Of a stretch of 64,000 bases of DNA, positions 10,370 through 19,855 are shown piece after piece. The first letter of the stretch is position 1, and the number at the start of each line of letters is the position of its first letter. The notes below the pieces were generated by a model, which saw only the letters and a list, made by a program, of their open reading frames with translations, was not told the origin of the DNA and did not search any database. This stretch comes from Burkholderiales bacterium (lineage in GTDB: Bacteria > Pseudomonadota > Gammaproteobacteria > Burkholderiales > Ga0077523): the NCBI GenBank assembly GCA_022843925.1, contig JALHMS010000021.1:1-64000 (forward strand), in the 5' to 3' direction. Position numbers and translations under genes: made by a program.

Positions 10370-11664
10370 GCTTTCGCCATCCGCGCTGCGGCCGCCGCCA
10401 TGCCCATGAAGAAGAAGCACTGAAGCGCATGGCCAGAAGCCTCGGCCGCCGGCTCAAAGAAGTACTGGCCTGCCACAGCCAGCTGAACTGCGAGACAGAT
10501 CCGTGCGACCTGCCGCATCTGGTCATCCTCGGCAGCCGAGAAGGCCTGCTGCGCGCGGCGGACGGCCCAGACGAAGGCACCCATGTAGAGCGCTGCGGCA
10601 GGGATCCCGAAATAGACCACCTGGTTCAAGAAAACGTTGTGCGCGTTCGCGTACTGAAGATCCGACAGCTTGGCCGATGCTGACCACACATCAAATTGCG
10701 CACTTCCAAACAAAGCCGAGAAACCACTGTTTTGGATGGCATACCACGTCGACTCCCAGAGTCTGATACGGGTCGCCATCGTTTTCGTGGTGCTTACGAA
10801 CTGGAGACTGATCGTAGTCACGACAGCGATGCCCAAGACCAACGTTCCAACATGCAGAACCCAAGCCCTGCGGAACCTAAGCAGGATCGACGGCGCGAAC
10901 AAGATTGAAAGCCCCACTACTCCCCACACCCATGCGCCCTTTGCTCTAGTCAAAAAAAGCAGCGTCGCTGCGCCAATCGTCACCACAGCAGCAAAAGTGC
11001 GAATCGGCCACGAACGCGTTCCCCGAAGGAACGCGAGTCCAGTGGCCGTGAGGAAGACCGGCAGGAGTAGGATCGAAAGACCGTTGGGGTGGTTGAAGAG
11101 GCCAGAAACCGCCGCTGTTACGAAGCTTCCATCAACGTCCATCTTGACTGCGGAGGCCGCATTAAGCTTTATCGGAAATGGGCCGTGAAAAACATACTGC
11201 GACGCTCCCAGACCGATGTTGGGTAGAGAAGCCACCAAGAAAACAATGAGCAGAAATCGCATATCGCGTACTTGGCGCTGCGAGAAGCTCATGAAGAAAA
11301 AGAACATGAACGCTGGGAACAAGTTTCTCAAAACGAAGAACGACAGCCCCAGCTTCGTGAGGCCGATCACTCCGGCTACCGCCGCCCAAATGGCGTAGCC
11401 AACTAGAAAGGGATTGCTGCTCCACCCGGCGCGAAGAATCTCAAACGGCTGGCGCTGGTACAAAACGGTGTCTGCGAGCAGCAAAGCCAAACCCGCAAAA
11501 ACCAGAACCTCGAGTGGATTGGAAGCCGGCCCTCCAATACCGAGGTCACTGGTCCGAACATCCACGCCGGCCGCCAGCACGAACAAAGCCACAAGCCAGA
11601 TTCTTGGAACGCCGTACTCCGGCCAAGCAAACGTTGGTTTGCTCAAAGAAGCGCTAGCAAGCAT
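10366..11664 (-). CDS. O-antigen ligase/polymerase-like integral membrane protein (Wzy/WaaL superfamily)
   Basis: 432 residues with about ten to twelve hydrophobic segments. It has the long periplasmic loop and the LFNHPNGLSILLLPVF plus RIRLWESTWYAIQNSGFSALFGSAQ stretches that mark the Wzy_C/O-antigen ligase superfamily, where an arginine in the RxxxW loop and a later histidine (NAHNVFLNQ) are usual. In an exopolysaccharide locus it is most likely the polymerase that joins repeat units in the periplasm. The gene and the adjacent flippase gene are visibly richer in A+T than their neighbours, which suggests separate acquisition. Confidence 0.85.
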   Translation of the reverse strand: MLASASLSKPTFAWPEYGVPRIWLVALFVLAAGVDVRTSDLGIGGPASNPLEVLVFAGLALLLADTVLYQRQPFEILRAGWSSNPFLVGYAIWAAVAGVIGLTKLGLSFFVLRNLFPAFMFFFFMSFSQRQVRDMRFLLIVFLVASLPNIGLGASQYVFHGPFPIKLNAASAVKMDVDGSFVTAAVSGLFNHPNGLSILLLPVFLTATGLAFLRGTRSWPIRTFAAVVTIGAATLLFLTRAKGAWVWGVVGLSILFAPSILLRFRRAWVLHVGTLVLGIAVVTTISLQFVSTTKTMATRIRLWESTWYAIQNSGFSALFGSAQFDVWSASAKLSDLQYANAHNVFLNQVVYFGIPAAALYMGAFVWAVRRAQQAFSAAEDDQMRQVARICLAVQLAVAGQYFFEPAAEASGHALQCFFFMGMAAAAARMAKA

Positions 11665-11715
11665 GATCGTGCTCGAAATTCGGCATCATCCACCACCATC
11701 GCTGCAACCTGTTCA

Positions 11716-13116
11716 TCATGCCCTCTCGATCAAGATCTTCACTTCGCGGCGCAACAGAAACGCGAACAGCAACACAACGACGAACAGCAATGCGATCTGC
11801 AGCGGCAAACGGTAGGAACACATCCAAAGCCCCGCCAAAAGGGCACTCCCACATATTCCGGTGATGAGGAGGTTTTGCGAATACAGTGCAATCGGTTGAA
11901 CTCTTTGCGAAAGCATGTAGTTGGCGACCAAGTTCACCAGTTGAGCAATCAGGGTGGCTGATGCAGCGCCGCGGTAACCGTAGGTTGGTATGAGGAGAAC
12001 CGCCGAGCACAGTCCAGCCAACGCAGACAGCGCCACCGCTACGATAGTCCAGTGAGTCTGCCCCGGGGCAAGCGTTCCTATGCTGAGCGGTGCGCTCATT
12101 CCTAGGGCCACACCGCCCACCAGAAGAATGAGCAGCGCATTGGGATCGAAGCCTGCCACGCCCGGCGCATACCGGCCCACAAGAAGTCCGCATGCGACCC
12201 AAAGCGCTCCGGCAGCCACAATGTAGTAGGCGAACAGAACAGGCGTGACAGCCCGAAAGAATACGTGACCGCCATCTTTGTCCGCAGAGTGGCGATGCCT
12301 TGCCACTGGCCACCAAAGGTTGATTGGAGCACTCGCGAAACTTAAGGCGCCACCTAGCTTGGCCATTACGACGTAGGCAGGGAGTTCATCTCGCGACATC
12401 ATACCGTCGACCACATATCTGTCTCCGGTGGCCACAATGGCGGAGAGTACAGATGCAAGCACTAGCGGCATTCCATACGCTATGTGCCGCGTCGTCGCAC
12501 CGTGAGATTTCTCTCTCTCGGAAAACGCTGCCTTTATCTGTGCTCGCCTACCAACTGAAACGAAAAGCAGCGCAGCAGCACTTACAAATAAAGCAACTAG
12601 AACATAGCTCTGAAGGGATAGTGCCAATCCAAGGCGCTTGGCAGCTAGAAGAGTCGCCAAGATCAGGCCTGATCGGATCCAAATCGTTGCTGCGTAAGTT
12701 ACTGCCTGCGAAAGGGCACGAGCCTGAAACTGCATCAGCAGAATCATGGCCTCTTGAAGAAAGAGGGCAGCAAGCGCTAGAGCTTCCCAGCTGATGGGTT
12801 CAAATCCGAGCAGAGTCGCCGCCGCTGCGCCGACTCCCGCGCTCACCATCACCGCGGGGACAGCGCCCCTTCGAAAGAATAGAGAGTAGCTTTGAACTAC
12901 GGACATTCTGCCGCCGACGATGGCGTGCAGGTGCCCATGATGCGCGCCAAGCAGGGCGATAGCTGCAGCGATAGCGATGATCGGTTCAAGCAATGACCAG
13001 CTAGCAAATCCTCTTTGTCCCAGAACGGCTATTAGCAGGGGGACGGAAAGGAGCCCAGTGGCGCCCTGTACGAGCGATGCAGTTCCATACCCCGCCAAAA
13101 TCTTACCGAGCTTCAC
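11716..13116 (-). CDS. Polysaccharide flippase (Wzx/MATE-like)
   Basis: 466 residues, nearly all hydrophobic, with about 12-14 membrane segments. The opening MKLGKILAGYGTASLVQGAT and internal GMPLVLASVLSAIVATGDRYVVDG match the polysaccharide biosynthesis/MviN-like flippases that move undecaprenyl-linked units across the inner membrane. It lies 51 bases upstream of the polymerase gene and 70 bases downstream of epsI. Base composition is lower in GC than the flanking eps genes. The fold call is solid; the substrate is not visible. Confidence 0.85.
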   Translation of the reverse strand: MKLGKILAGYGTASLVQGATGLLSVPLLIAVLGQRGFASWSLLEPIIAIAAAIALLGAHHGHLHAIVGGRMSVVQSYSLFFRRGAVPAVMVSAGVGAAAATLLGFEPISWEALALAALFLQEAMILLMQFQARALSQAVTYAATIWIRSGLILATLLAAKRLGLALSLQSYVLVALFVSAAALLFVSVGRRAQIKAAFSEREKSHGATTRHIAYGMPLVLASVLSAIVATGDRYVVDGMMSRDELPAYVVMAKLGGALSFASAPINLWWPVARHRHSADKDGGHVFFRAVTPVLFAYYIVAAGALWVACGLLVGRYAPGVAGFDPNALLILLVGGVALGMSAPLSIGTLAPGQTHWTIVAVALSALAGLCSAVLLIPTYGYRGAASATLIAQLVNLVANYMLSQRVQPIALYSQNLLITGICGSALLAGLWMCSYRLPLQIALLFVVVLLFAFLLRREVKILIERA

Positions 13117-13186
13117 GGCAATTCAGTCCTATAGGGGGTCCGCTCGGATTGGGCGCGAAACAGAGAAACGTTACGAATCACCTAGC

Positions 13187-13885
13187 TCAGGCTCGTCCGC
13201 GATTCGTCGAACTACCGAAATAGCGGTCACGAAACCCAGCATCAAACACTTGATACAGGTCCTTGATGAATCGGTCCTGAACAGCAAACCCCTCCTCGGG
13301 GGTCATGCCGACCGTGGAGACCCTGAAAAGCAGGCCATCGGGGATCTTGCCCTGCAGTCCATACCGCAACTGCTCCAGCTTCCGGGCGATGCCGGGCAAC
13401 GTGGCCTCGTCGTTGATGGTGATCCAGTACGTGATCGGTTCGGCGCGAGGCCCCTGGTTTGCCATGAGACGTTGCACAGGCAGCTCGTATCCGTCGAGGG
13501 CGATCACGCCCTTGTCTAGGGTCTTCACGCGGAAGCCCTGGGCGCTGTAGCAGAATTCGGGGCGATGCACCGAAGTGGCTTCGGAGCTCTGGTCACTCCC
13601 GTAGGCGATCGAGAGCATCACCCTCTGCCCCTGTTCATTCCGGTACGTACGGGCGAGTGTCGCGGAATAGAGCCGATTCAAGGTTGCCTGTACATCGGGG
13701 CTCGGCGCGATCGGGATCATCGCTTTGTCCGTCGTCCATCCGGCAAAGGTGGCCGGGACCTGCTCTTCCAGCATGATCTTCGGCTTTAGATCGGCAACAC
13801 GCTCGGTAGGCTTAAGACGCTCTGCCGCCACGGACATGGCCGTCATCGCCGCACACACCACAATGGCTCCAACGCTTATCTTCAC
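13187..13885 (-). CDS. epsI: Exosortase-associated protein EpsI
   Basis: 232 residues with an N-terminal signal/anchor (MKISVGAIVVCAAMTAMSVA) and the family signature around EATSVHRPEFCYSAQGFRV (DUF3485/EpsI). EpsI proteins always accompany exosortases and are thought to act in the periplasm or at the inner membrane in processing of exopolysaccharide or sorted proteins; the biochemical role is unknown. The ATG overlaps the xrtB stop (ATGA), so the two are translated together, as is usual for the XrtB type of locus. Confidence 0.92.
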   Translation of the reverse strand: MKISVGAIVVCAAMTAMSVAAERLKPTERVADLKPKIMLEEQVPATFAGWTTDKAMIPIAPSPDVQATLNRLYSATLARTYRNEQGQRVMLSIAYGSDQSSEATSVHRPEFCYSAQGFRVKTLDKGVIALDGYELPVQRLMANQGPRAEPITYWITINDEATLPGIARKLEQLRYGLQGKIPDGLLFRVSTVGMTPEEGFAVQDRFIKDLYQVFDAGFRDRYFGSSTNRGRA

Positions 13886-14781
13886 GCCCTCACCTCTCTA
13901 TTGTCGGGAACTTGCGCGACCCCGATGCGCAGGATCGAATCGACACCGAGCATCAGCAGCAGGGCCACGATGAACAACACCATCCCGGCAAATCCGTGCA
14001 CGAACCCTTGACCGGCCTCGTCACCAAAGTAGTACGTCACCAAGGACAGCACGATCACCCGGACGACGTTGGCCGACAACGAAATGGGAATTATGAGAAT
14101 CGCAAGCAGGAGGTTCCGGAACCACGACTTGTGCCGCACCAGATTCATATAGAGCAGACCCAGCGCTTCTAGGGAGAAGAGCGAATGCAATCCTGCGCAG
14201 GCGTCAGCCACGAGAAGCTGATATTGCCCGATCACCAGGATGACGCCGGACCGCGCGATCGGGTATCCGAACCAGTGCAGGATGTTCTCGGCAGCGTACG
14301 AGACGCCGGTCTTCAAGGGGACCGTGATCGCCTGTACGAACACGCCCGGCAGCGGCACCATGAAGACTAGGAAGAAGAATGGGAACCAGAGTTTTCGGAG
14401 TGTTGGCCAGCCGAGGAACATCAGGACAAGCCCCACCATAACTGGAATGATCGAAGCAACCTCGATGGTGTCGATCGTCTGCGAGCGGCCGATAAAGTAA
14501 AGAGCAAACCCAATAAGGAGGACCAGCCATCCCGCGACGGGTGCCGGCGCTATCCGAATCGTGCCGGCCACCTCCCGCCAATTCGACCAAAGTAGCCACG
14601 CGGAAACAGCAAGGATCAGCGAACCATGGCCATTGTCGTCGGAGCTCCAGGCACCATTGAACAGGTCGATGAAACTCGGGACGTACATGATCGCGAAGCC
14701 GATAAGCGCAAGCGCCATCGACCAGACGTCAATGCGGCGCGAACTATCGGAGGGCGTCGAGGTGGGAAGGGCAAATGACAT
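13882..14781 (-). CDS. xrtB: Exosortase B, membrane transpeptidase for PEP-CTERM proteins
   Basis: 299 residues, about eight membrane segments. The family catalytic residues are present: Cys195 in ADACAGLHSLFSLEALGLLY, Arg241 in NVVRVIVLSL and His262 in FVHGFAGM. Exosortases cleave the PEP-CTERM tail of exported proteins, by analogy to archaeosortase, and are found with exopolysaccharide synthesis genes. The type B call rests on its exact company, EpsD/E/F/G and EpsI, and on the sequence around the cysteine. Two candidate substrates are in this window, a protease (20958-21944) and a protein at 58468-59520. Confidence 0.93.
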   Translation of the reverse strand: MSFALPTSTPSDSSRRIDVWSMALALIGFAIMYVPSFIDLFNGAWSSDDNGHGSLILAVSAWLLWSNWREVAGTIRIAPAPVAGWLVLLIGFALYFIGRSQTIDTIEVASIIPVMVGLVLMFLGWPTLRKLWFPFFFLVFMVPLPGVFVQAITVPLKTGVSYAAENILHWFGYPIARSGVILVIGQYQLLVADACAGLHSLFSLEALGLLYMNLVRHKSWFRNLLLAILIIPISLSANVVRVIVLSLVTYYFGDEAGQGFVHGFAGMVLFIVALLLMLGVDSILRIGVAQVPDNREVRA

Positions 14782-14952
14782 TGGAGTCGATGAACATCAA
14801 ACTAGTCGTGGCGTTCGATCAGCGTGTCCGCGCGGCAGGCCAATGACTGGCATTGGGCCGACGCAGCAGCGAAACTTTCAAGGGATGCATCGCTTCCCCA
14901 GCGAGTACGACGCGTTCGACGCAGGCGACGGCCAGCGGGTTGAGATCGCAGC

Positions 14953-15849
14953 TCACTGCTCGTTCAGCACACCACCGACCACGTTCGCACCTGCTGCCCG
15001 ACATTCCTCAGCCACCTCAGTGCAATCCTCCATGGTCGTACGGTTCTGCCGCGCCACCATGACGACGCCCTTCGCTTTCTGGGCTACCAACTGGTAGTCG
15101 CTGCCGAAACTGGCGGCGGGAGTATCGATGATCACCACATCGTATTCCGTCGAGAGCTGCTGCATGAGGTCGCCAAACGCGGGGCGGCCGAGAAGCTCTA
15201 GGGGATTGGGCGGTGTCGGGCCGGCAGGAAGTACGGACAGGTCGACGAAGCCGGCAATGCGCTGGATCGCTTCCGAGCCTGTTCGCTCAGCCAGGACTGT
15301 CGAGAGACCAGACGCGTTCTTGAGGCCGAAAAGCTCGTGCTGTCTCGGATGGCGGAGATCGGCATCCACGAGAAGCGTCCTCTCACCCATCTGTGAGAAA
15401 ACGACTGCCAGATTTGCAGCCAGATGCGTCCGCCCGTCACCACTCGCCGGGCTGACGATCGCCAGGATCTTCTGCTGAGGGTCGCCAGTGAACCAGCGCA
15501 GCAGCAACTGACTCCGCAACGCGCGCAGGGACTCTACGCGGTCGCTGAAGGGCGTCCAGGCGGCGATGACTTCGTCCGAGACATTGCTTTGCCCCGGCGT
15601 GAGATACGGGTAGTCGAACTGGCGTGCAAGGGCCAGTTGGATGTCGCTCTCCGTGGCAAGCTTCATGGCGACAGCCGCGTCACCGAAACGCAGCGATTGC
15701 TCTTTCGCGAAGCGAATGATGCGCTCGGCGTCCTCGGGGGTGATCCTGCCGGAGTCGATGAGCATTGCACCGATCGACGTGCTACCGAGCAGTGGTTGAC
15801 CGCCCATCGCAGGGATGACGTTCACGATCTGGGACTGTGTAGGTTTCAC
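14953..15849 (-). CDS. epsG: Chain-length-determinant ATPase/tyrosine kinase EpsG
   Basis: 298 residues from a GTG at 15849 with AGGTGA just upstream; a TTG at 15867 is the alternative start. The N-terminal 90 residues (GAMLIDSGRITPEDAERIIRF) resemble the MshEN-type domain of secretion ATPases. The rest is a BY-kinase/MinD-like domain with TLLVDADLRHPRQHELFG and VVIIDTPAASFGSDYQLVA. The P-loop reads ASGDGRTHLAANLA, with Arg where the consensus has Lys, and there is no C-terminal tyrosine cluster. It probably drives or regulates polymer length together with EpsF, four bases upstream. The arginine P-loop appears to be usual in this exosortase-linked subfamily. Confidence 0.9.
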   Translation of the reverse strand: MKPTQSQIVNVIPAMGGQPLLGSTSIGAMLIDSGRITPEDAERIIRFAKEQSLRFGDAAVAMKLATESDIQLALARQFDYPYLTPGQSNVSDEVIAAWTPFSDRVESLRALRSQLLLRWFTGDPQQKILAIVSPASGDGRTHLAANLAVVFSQMGERTLLVDADLRHPRQHELFGLKNASGLSTVLAERTGSEAIQRIAGFVDLSVLPAGPTPPNPLELLGRPAFGDLMQQLSTEYDVVIIDTPAASFGSDYQLVAQKAKGVVMVARQNRTTMEDCTEVAEECRAAGANVVGGVLNEQ

Positions 15850-15853
15850 GGGT

Positions 15854-17302
15854 TCACCTCGCGGCAACGGCGGCGGCAGGGGGACGGGCAGGCATCGGCT
15901 TGCGAGCCTTGCGCAGGCGTGCTGCCGCGCGCTTGCTCAAGCGACCGCCTCGCAGGTTTCCAAGAATGGGCGCACCCAATGCCTCTGAAAAGTCATGCGG
16001 CGAGCGTATTCGCCTATTGAACATCTCGACCAGCAGAGCCGCCGCAATGCCAAACATGATCCCCAGGAAGATCGAGACGATGACGTTCAGGAAGGGCTTC
16101 GGGAAGGATGGCTCCGTCGGCGGGAACGCCTTCGTCAGGATGGAGACGTTTGTCTGGCTAGCCTGGCTTTCGAGGTTCGTCTGCTGCGAGCGCTGCGATG
16201 CGGTCTCGTACGCACGTTGGGCAGACTCGACTTCCTTCATAAGAATCTGCATCTGATCCCGGCCTTGGTTCAGTCGCAGAAACTTGGCTTTCTGGTCAGC
16301 AAGCGCTGCGCGTAGCTCAGCCTCGCGCTTCTGTGCAATCTTGGCGGAGTTTCCTAGGCTGCTTGCGGCCGCGCTGATCTCGGACTTTAGCTTTGCACGT
16401 TGGCCCGCGACATCCGCTTCAAGTCGCTTGACCTCTGGGTGGTTGGCGCCAAGTTGCGACTGGATCTGCTGTAGACGACCTTCGGTGAGCGACAGCGTCG
16501 ACTTCAAACTCTGAACGAGCGGGTTGGCGAGCACATCAGGAATCAGTTCACCGCTTCCCCCGCGACTCAGATATTCGTTCAACTGCCGCTGTCGGGAGCT
16601 CGCATCGGCGGCTTGCGCTTGCGCCGCGGTGTACTGCGCGGACAACTCATTAAGCCGGCTAGTCTCTACGTCAAGGCGTTCGTCCATCGCCGTGAAACCC
16701 TTCTCGCGCTGGTACTCTGCCAGCTTTACCTGCGCCTCTTCGAGCTTGGCACGAAGTTGCGCAAGCCGTTCTTCGAACCATGCGGAGGATTGCCGCGCCG
16801 GTTCCACGCGCAGTTCGAGATTGGTCATCTGGTAAGCCTGCGCAAAGGCATTAGCGATGGCCGCTGCGAAATTGGGATCGGCACTCTTGAAGTTAATCTC
16901 TACCACGCTGCTTTCGCGTGAGGGCTTTACGTCGAGCTTCTTGAGCAGCAGATCGGCAAACCAGTCGTCAATCGACCCCTTGCCGCTCGTTTCGTCTTGC
17001 CATTGCTGCCGGGCCACGGGGTTCTGAGACAGTCGCAAACCCTTCACGACTTCGACGGCGACCTTGTGGCTCTGGATGATGTCGACCTGAGTTGCGAGAT
17101 ACCCCGGCATAAGTTGGGCTGGAAACATCACGCCGAGTACCGGATCCATGCCCTTGCCATCGACGACTAGCGTGGTCGTTGCGGTGTACTGCGCCGGAAT
17201 AACCACCGATAGAAGCACTGCAAGTCCGATCGTCCCTGCGAGGGTTCCGAGGAATACCCAGATTCGAGCACGGAGGATGCTGAGAAACTGTCCGAATGTC
17301 AT
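15854..17302 (-). CDS. epsF: Chain length determinant protein EpsF (Wzz family)
   Basis: 482 residues. A membrane segment at residues 12-35 (IWVFLGTLAGTIGLAVLLSV), the Wzz domain beginning IPAQYTATTTLVVD, a long periplasmic coiled coil at about 170-390 rich in Glu/Gln/Ala (ERLAQLRAKLEEAQVKLAEY), a PxxP-type pre-membrane segment PTEPSFPKPFLNV, and a second membrane segment near residue 415. This is the polysaccharide co-polymerase that sets chain length. It lies between epsE and epsG with very short gaps, so it is part of one transcription unit. Confidence 0.93.
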   Translation of the reverse strand: MTFGQFLSILRARIWVFLGTLAGTIGLAVLLSVVIPAQYTATTTLVVDGKGMDPVLGVMFPAQLMPGYLATQVDIIQSHKVAVEVVKGLRLSQNPVARQQWQDETSGKGSIDDWFADLLLKKLDVKPSRESSVVEINFKSADPNFAAAIANAFAQAYQMTNLELRVEPARQSSAWFEERLAQLRAKLEEAQVKLAEYQREKGFTAMDERLDVETSRLNELSAQYTAAQAQAADASSRQRQLNEYLSRGGSGELIPDVLANPLVQSLKSTLSLTEGRLQQIQSQLGANHPEVKRLEADVAGQRAKLKSEISAAASSLGNSAKIAQKREAELRAALADQKAKFLRLNQGRDQMQILMKEVESAQRAYETASQRSQQTNLESQASQTNVSILTKAFPPTEPSFPKPFLNVIVSIFLGIMFGIAAALLVEMFNRRIRSPHDFSEALGAPILGNLRGGRLSKRAAARLRKARKPMPARPPAAAVAAR

Positions 17303-17317
17303 CGCTGCACCCCCAAG

Positions 17318-18124
17318 TTAGAACAGGCTTTCGCGAACGTAGATGACGTCGTCGGCCTGGAGTTTGTCCTGCAAGCCAGCGTTGAGAGTCTCGATCTTCC
17401 CGCCCACGTCTCGACGCCTTACCGTCACACCCTTTTCTGTCCCGCGGAGCGTGATGCCGCCACCCACTGCGAGCCCTTGCATCAGGGTCATGTTTCGCTC
17501 GAGGCGGAACTGGCCAGGCCGATTCACCTGCCCGTAGATGTAGATGAACTGCTGCTTCGGCACGTAGACCGTGTCGTTCGGGAAGATCTCGAAGTTCTTG
17601 TCGAGGTCGTTGTGGGCGATCGATGCCTCGAGGTCGACGGTGATGCGCTCTTCCTTGCCGTTGACCGTGCGGACCACGTAGAGGTGGTCGGCCGCTGCCA
17701 GACTGGTCCCACCAGCCAAGGCGAGCACGTCGGCGAGCCGCAGCACCTGGTCTTCCATGGGATACCGCCCGGGGCGGTTCACGAAGCCCAGCACCGACAT
17801 CTGACGGGTGCGGAACTGCTGCACGACGACGTTCACCTGGGGCTTCAGCACGAAGCCGCCGGCCTTCAGGGCTGCGGCGATCTTCTGCTCCGCCTGGGCC
17901 GTGGTGCCCCCCCCGACCGAGACGTTACCCACGAGCGGGAAGGTGATCTGACCCTGGTCGCTCACTCGCGTGTCGGTGAGCATGTCCGGGTTCTGGAACA
18001 CGGTGATGCGGACGACGTCGCCGGGGCCCAGCAGGTAGGCGCGCGGTTGCTGCGCGTGGGCGGCGCCGATGGCGAGCCAGGCGAGAACGAGCAGGTTCAG
18101 GAGTTGGATCAGAGGTGTGCGCAC
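17318..18124 (-). CDS. epsE: Polysaccharide export outer-membrane protein EpsE (Wza family)
   Basis: 268 residues from a GTG at 18124. A signal peptide (LLNLLVLAWLAIGAAHA) is followed by the Poly_export motif YLLGPGDVVRITVFQNPDM and two SLBB domains (MSVLGFVNRPGRYPM and IYIYGQVNRPGQFRLE). No lipobox cysteine is seen. Wza-type proteins form the outer-membrane channel for the polymer and contact the EpsF co-polymerase; epsF follows 15 bases later. Length is short compared with Wza itself, as usual for EpsE of exosortase loci. Confidence 0.93.
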   Translation of the reverse strand: MRTPLIQLLNLLVLAWLAIGAAHAQQPRAYLLGPGDVVRITVFQNPDMLTDTRVSDQGQITFPLVGNVSVGGGTTAQAEQKIAAALKAGGFVLKPQVNVVVQQFRTRQMSVLGFVNRPGRYPMEDQVLRLADVLALAGGTSLAAADHLYVVRTVNGKEERITVDLEASIAHNDLDKNFEIFPNDTVYVPKQQFIYIYGQVNRPGQFRLERNMTLMQGLAVGGGITLRGTEKGVTVRRRDVGGKIETLNAGLQDKLQADDVIYVRESLF

Positions 18125-18184
18125 GGTAGATCGGATCCTCGAGGGTGGTTGGTGACTGTCGAGTACGGTGAAGGGGATGGGGGG

Positions 18185-19612
18185 TCAGTACGCGTTCTTG
18201 TCGCGGAACAGGACGAGGAAGGTCTTGACGATGATCCAGAGGTCGAGAGACAGGGTCCAGTTGCGCAGGTAGTAGAGGTCGTGCTCGACGCGGGCGCGCA
18301 TCTTCTCGATGGTCTCGGTCTCGCCGCGGTAACCGTTGACCTGCGCCCAACCGGTGATGCCCGGCTGCACCTTGTGGCGGAGCATGTAGCCCGAGATGAG
18401 GCCGCGGAACTGCTCGTTGTGGGCCACGGCGTGGGGGCGCGGACCCACCAGGCTCATCGAGCCGGCCAGTACGTTGAAGAGCTGCGGCAGCTCGTCGATG
18501 GAACTCTTGCGGAGGAACGCCCCCAGCGGCGTGATCCGGCTGTCGTTTCGGGTGGCCTGCTTCACGACCGCTCCGTCTTCCGTCACGCGCATCGACCGGA
18601 ACTTCCACACCGTGATCTCACGCCCGTCCAGCCCGTACCGGCGCTGCTTGAAGATGACGGGGCCGGGGGAGGTCACCTTGACGGCGATCGCGGTCGCAAG
18701 CAGCAGCGGCCAGATGACTGCCAGACCACACAACGTGACGACGATGTCGAACCAGCGCTTCAATAGCGCGTTCACGCCCGAATACGGCGTCTCGCAGACG
18801 GCGACGACGGGCATGCCGTCGATCTCGTCGAAGCGGGCCTGGATCAGGTCGAAGGCGAAGACGTCGGGCACGAAGTAGATCGAAGCGGTGGTGTCGCGCA
18901 GTTCGTTCAACAGATTGATGACCCGGGGCTGCGCCACCATCGGCAGCGAGACGAAGACGAGGTTGATGTTGTTGTCGCGGACGAACTGCGCGGCGTCGTC
19001 GATCGTGCCGTTCACGCGGTACTTCCCGAGGTTCGGCAGGCGGCGCGGATGGCGGTCGTCGAAGAAACCGCGGATGTGCACGCCGAGCAGCGGGTCGGAC
19101 GAGATGGTTTCCGCGAGCCGCAGAGAGAGTTCGCTGGCGCCGATCATCACGACGCGCCGGTGATGCGCGGGGGATCGCGCCCACACCCGCAACACGCCGT
19201 GGGCCAGCAGGTGCGCGAGCACGAGCGGGATGGGCGTGATGACGAACCAGGTGACGATCGCGGGGGCGTCGAAGATGCGGTCGTAGTGGGTGGCCCAGAT
19301 GAGGAAGGCGATGATGCCCACGGTGAGCGGCCAAGCGAACAGGATGTCGCGCATCGCACGGACGATCAGCTGTTGCGGGCGGAGCTGGAAGAGATCGATC
19401 CGCTCGAACAGCTGCGACGAGACGAAGAAGGTGAGGACGGCGAGCATGAGGTAGTGCCCGTCGACCTTGACGCGATAGATGGCGAGGCAAGCGGCGAGCG
19501 TCGCGAGGATGACCGTGGGGTTCAGCAGGCTGCGCAGAAAGGCCACGTGCGGCAGGTCGCCGCTGAACATGCTGCGGTCCCCCAGGCTGCGGGAGAACGG
19601 CGCCTTGTTCAT
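18185..19612 (-). CDS. Undecaprenyl-phosphate glucose phosphotransferase (WcaJ/PssY-like)
   Basis: 475 residues from the ATG at 19612 (GGAAGG upstream); the frame is open to 19798 but that part lacks protein character. The N-terminal half has four membrane segments and a CoA-binding-like Rossmann region (RVVMIGASELSLRLAE). The C-terminal third is the bacterial sugar transferase domain: RWFDIVVTLCGLAVIWPLLL, VIFKQRRYGLDGREITVWKF, the catalytic-region KSSIDELPQLFNVLAGSMSLVGPRP and GITGWAQVNGYRGET. It starts repeat-unit synthesis by moving a hexose-1-phosphate to undecaprenyl phosphate. It lies between epsD and epsE. Confidence 0.92.
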   Translation of the reverse strand: MNKAPFSRSLGDRSMFSGDLPHVAFLRSLLNPTVILATLAACLAIYRVKVDGHYLMLAVLTFFVSSQLFERIDLFQLRPQQLIVRAMRDILFAWPLTVGIIAFLIWATHYDRIFDAPAIVTWFVITPIPLVLAHLLAHGVLRVWARSPAHHRRVVMIGASELSLRLAETISSDPLLGVHIRGFFDDRHPRRLPNLGKYRVNGTIDDAAQFVRDNNINLVFVSLPMVAQPRVINLLNELRDTTASIYFVPDVFAFDLIQARFDEIDGMPVVAVCETPYSGVNALLKRWFDIVVTLCGLAVIWPLLLATAIAVKVTSPGPVIFKQRRYGLDGREITVWKFRSMRVTEDGAVVKQATRNDSRITPLGAFLRKSSIDELPQLFNVLAGSMSLVGPRPHAVAHNEQFRGLISGYMLRHKVQPGITGWAQVNGYRGETETIEKMRARVEHDLYYLRNWTLSLDLWIIVKTFLVLFRDKNAY

Positions 19613-19816
19613 GCCCTGCCTTCCCCGATCGTCAGACGTGCGCATCCCGCCCGCAGCGGGGTGCAGCGCATCGGCTTTCTGCATCGGGGCAACCATGTCG
19701 GTTCGGCTTCTCGTCTTTCGGCTTCGTGCATTCAAGTGCCCAGGCCCGGTGAAGGTTCCGGGGTGTTTCCCGTCTGCGAAGCGCCCATCGTGGGGCACCT
19801 CTTTGTGGGTGAAGCG

Positions 19817-19843
19817 AAGGGGCCGCTGACAGCGCGGCCCCTT
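19817..19843. terminator. Hairpin downstream of epsD, possible terminator
   Basis: A 10-bp stem (AAGGGGCCGC at 19817-19826 with GCGGCCCCTT at 19834-19843) with a 7-base loop lies 13 bases beyond the epsD stop. The T-run (TTTT) follows it on the plus strand; on the minus strand, the direction of epsD, only two T follow. It could therefore reduce rather than stop read-through from epsD into the sugar transferase gene, or terminate transcription from the right-hand strand. Confidence 0.45.
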
Positions 19844-19855
19844 TTGGCGTACCGA

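Noticed and set aside
18185-19798. Longer form of the sugar transferase starting at 19798
   Set aside because: The added 62 residues have no protein character and the ATG at 19612 has a good ribosome-binding site and leads straight into the membrane domain.
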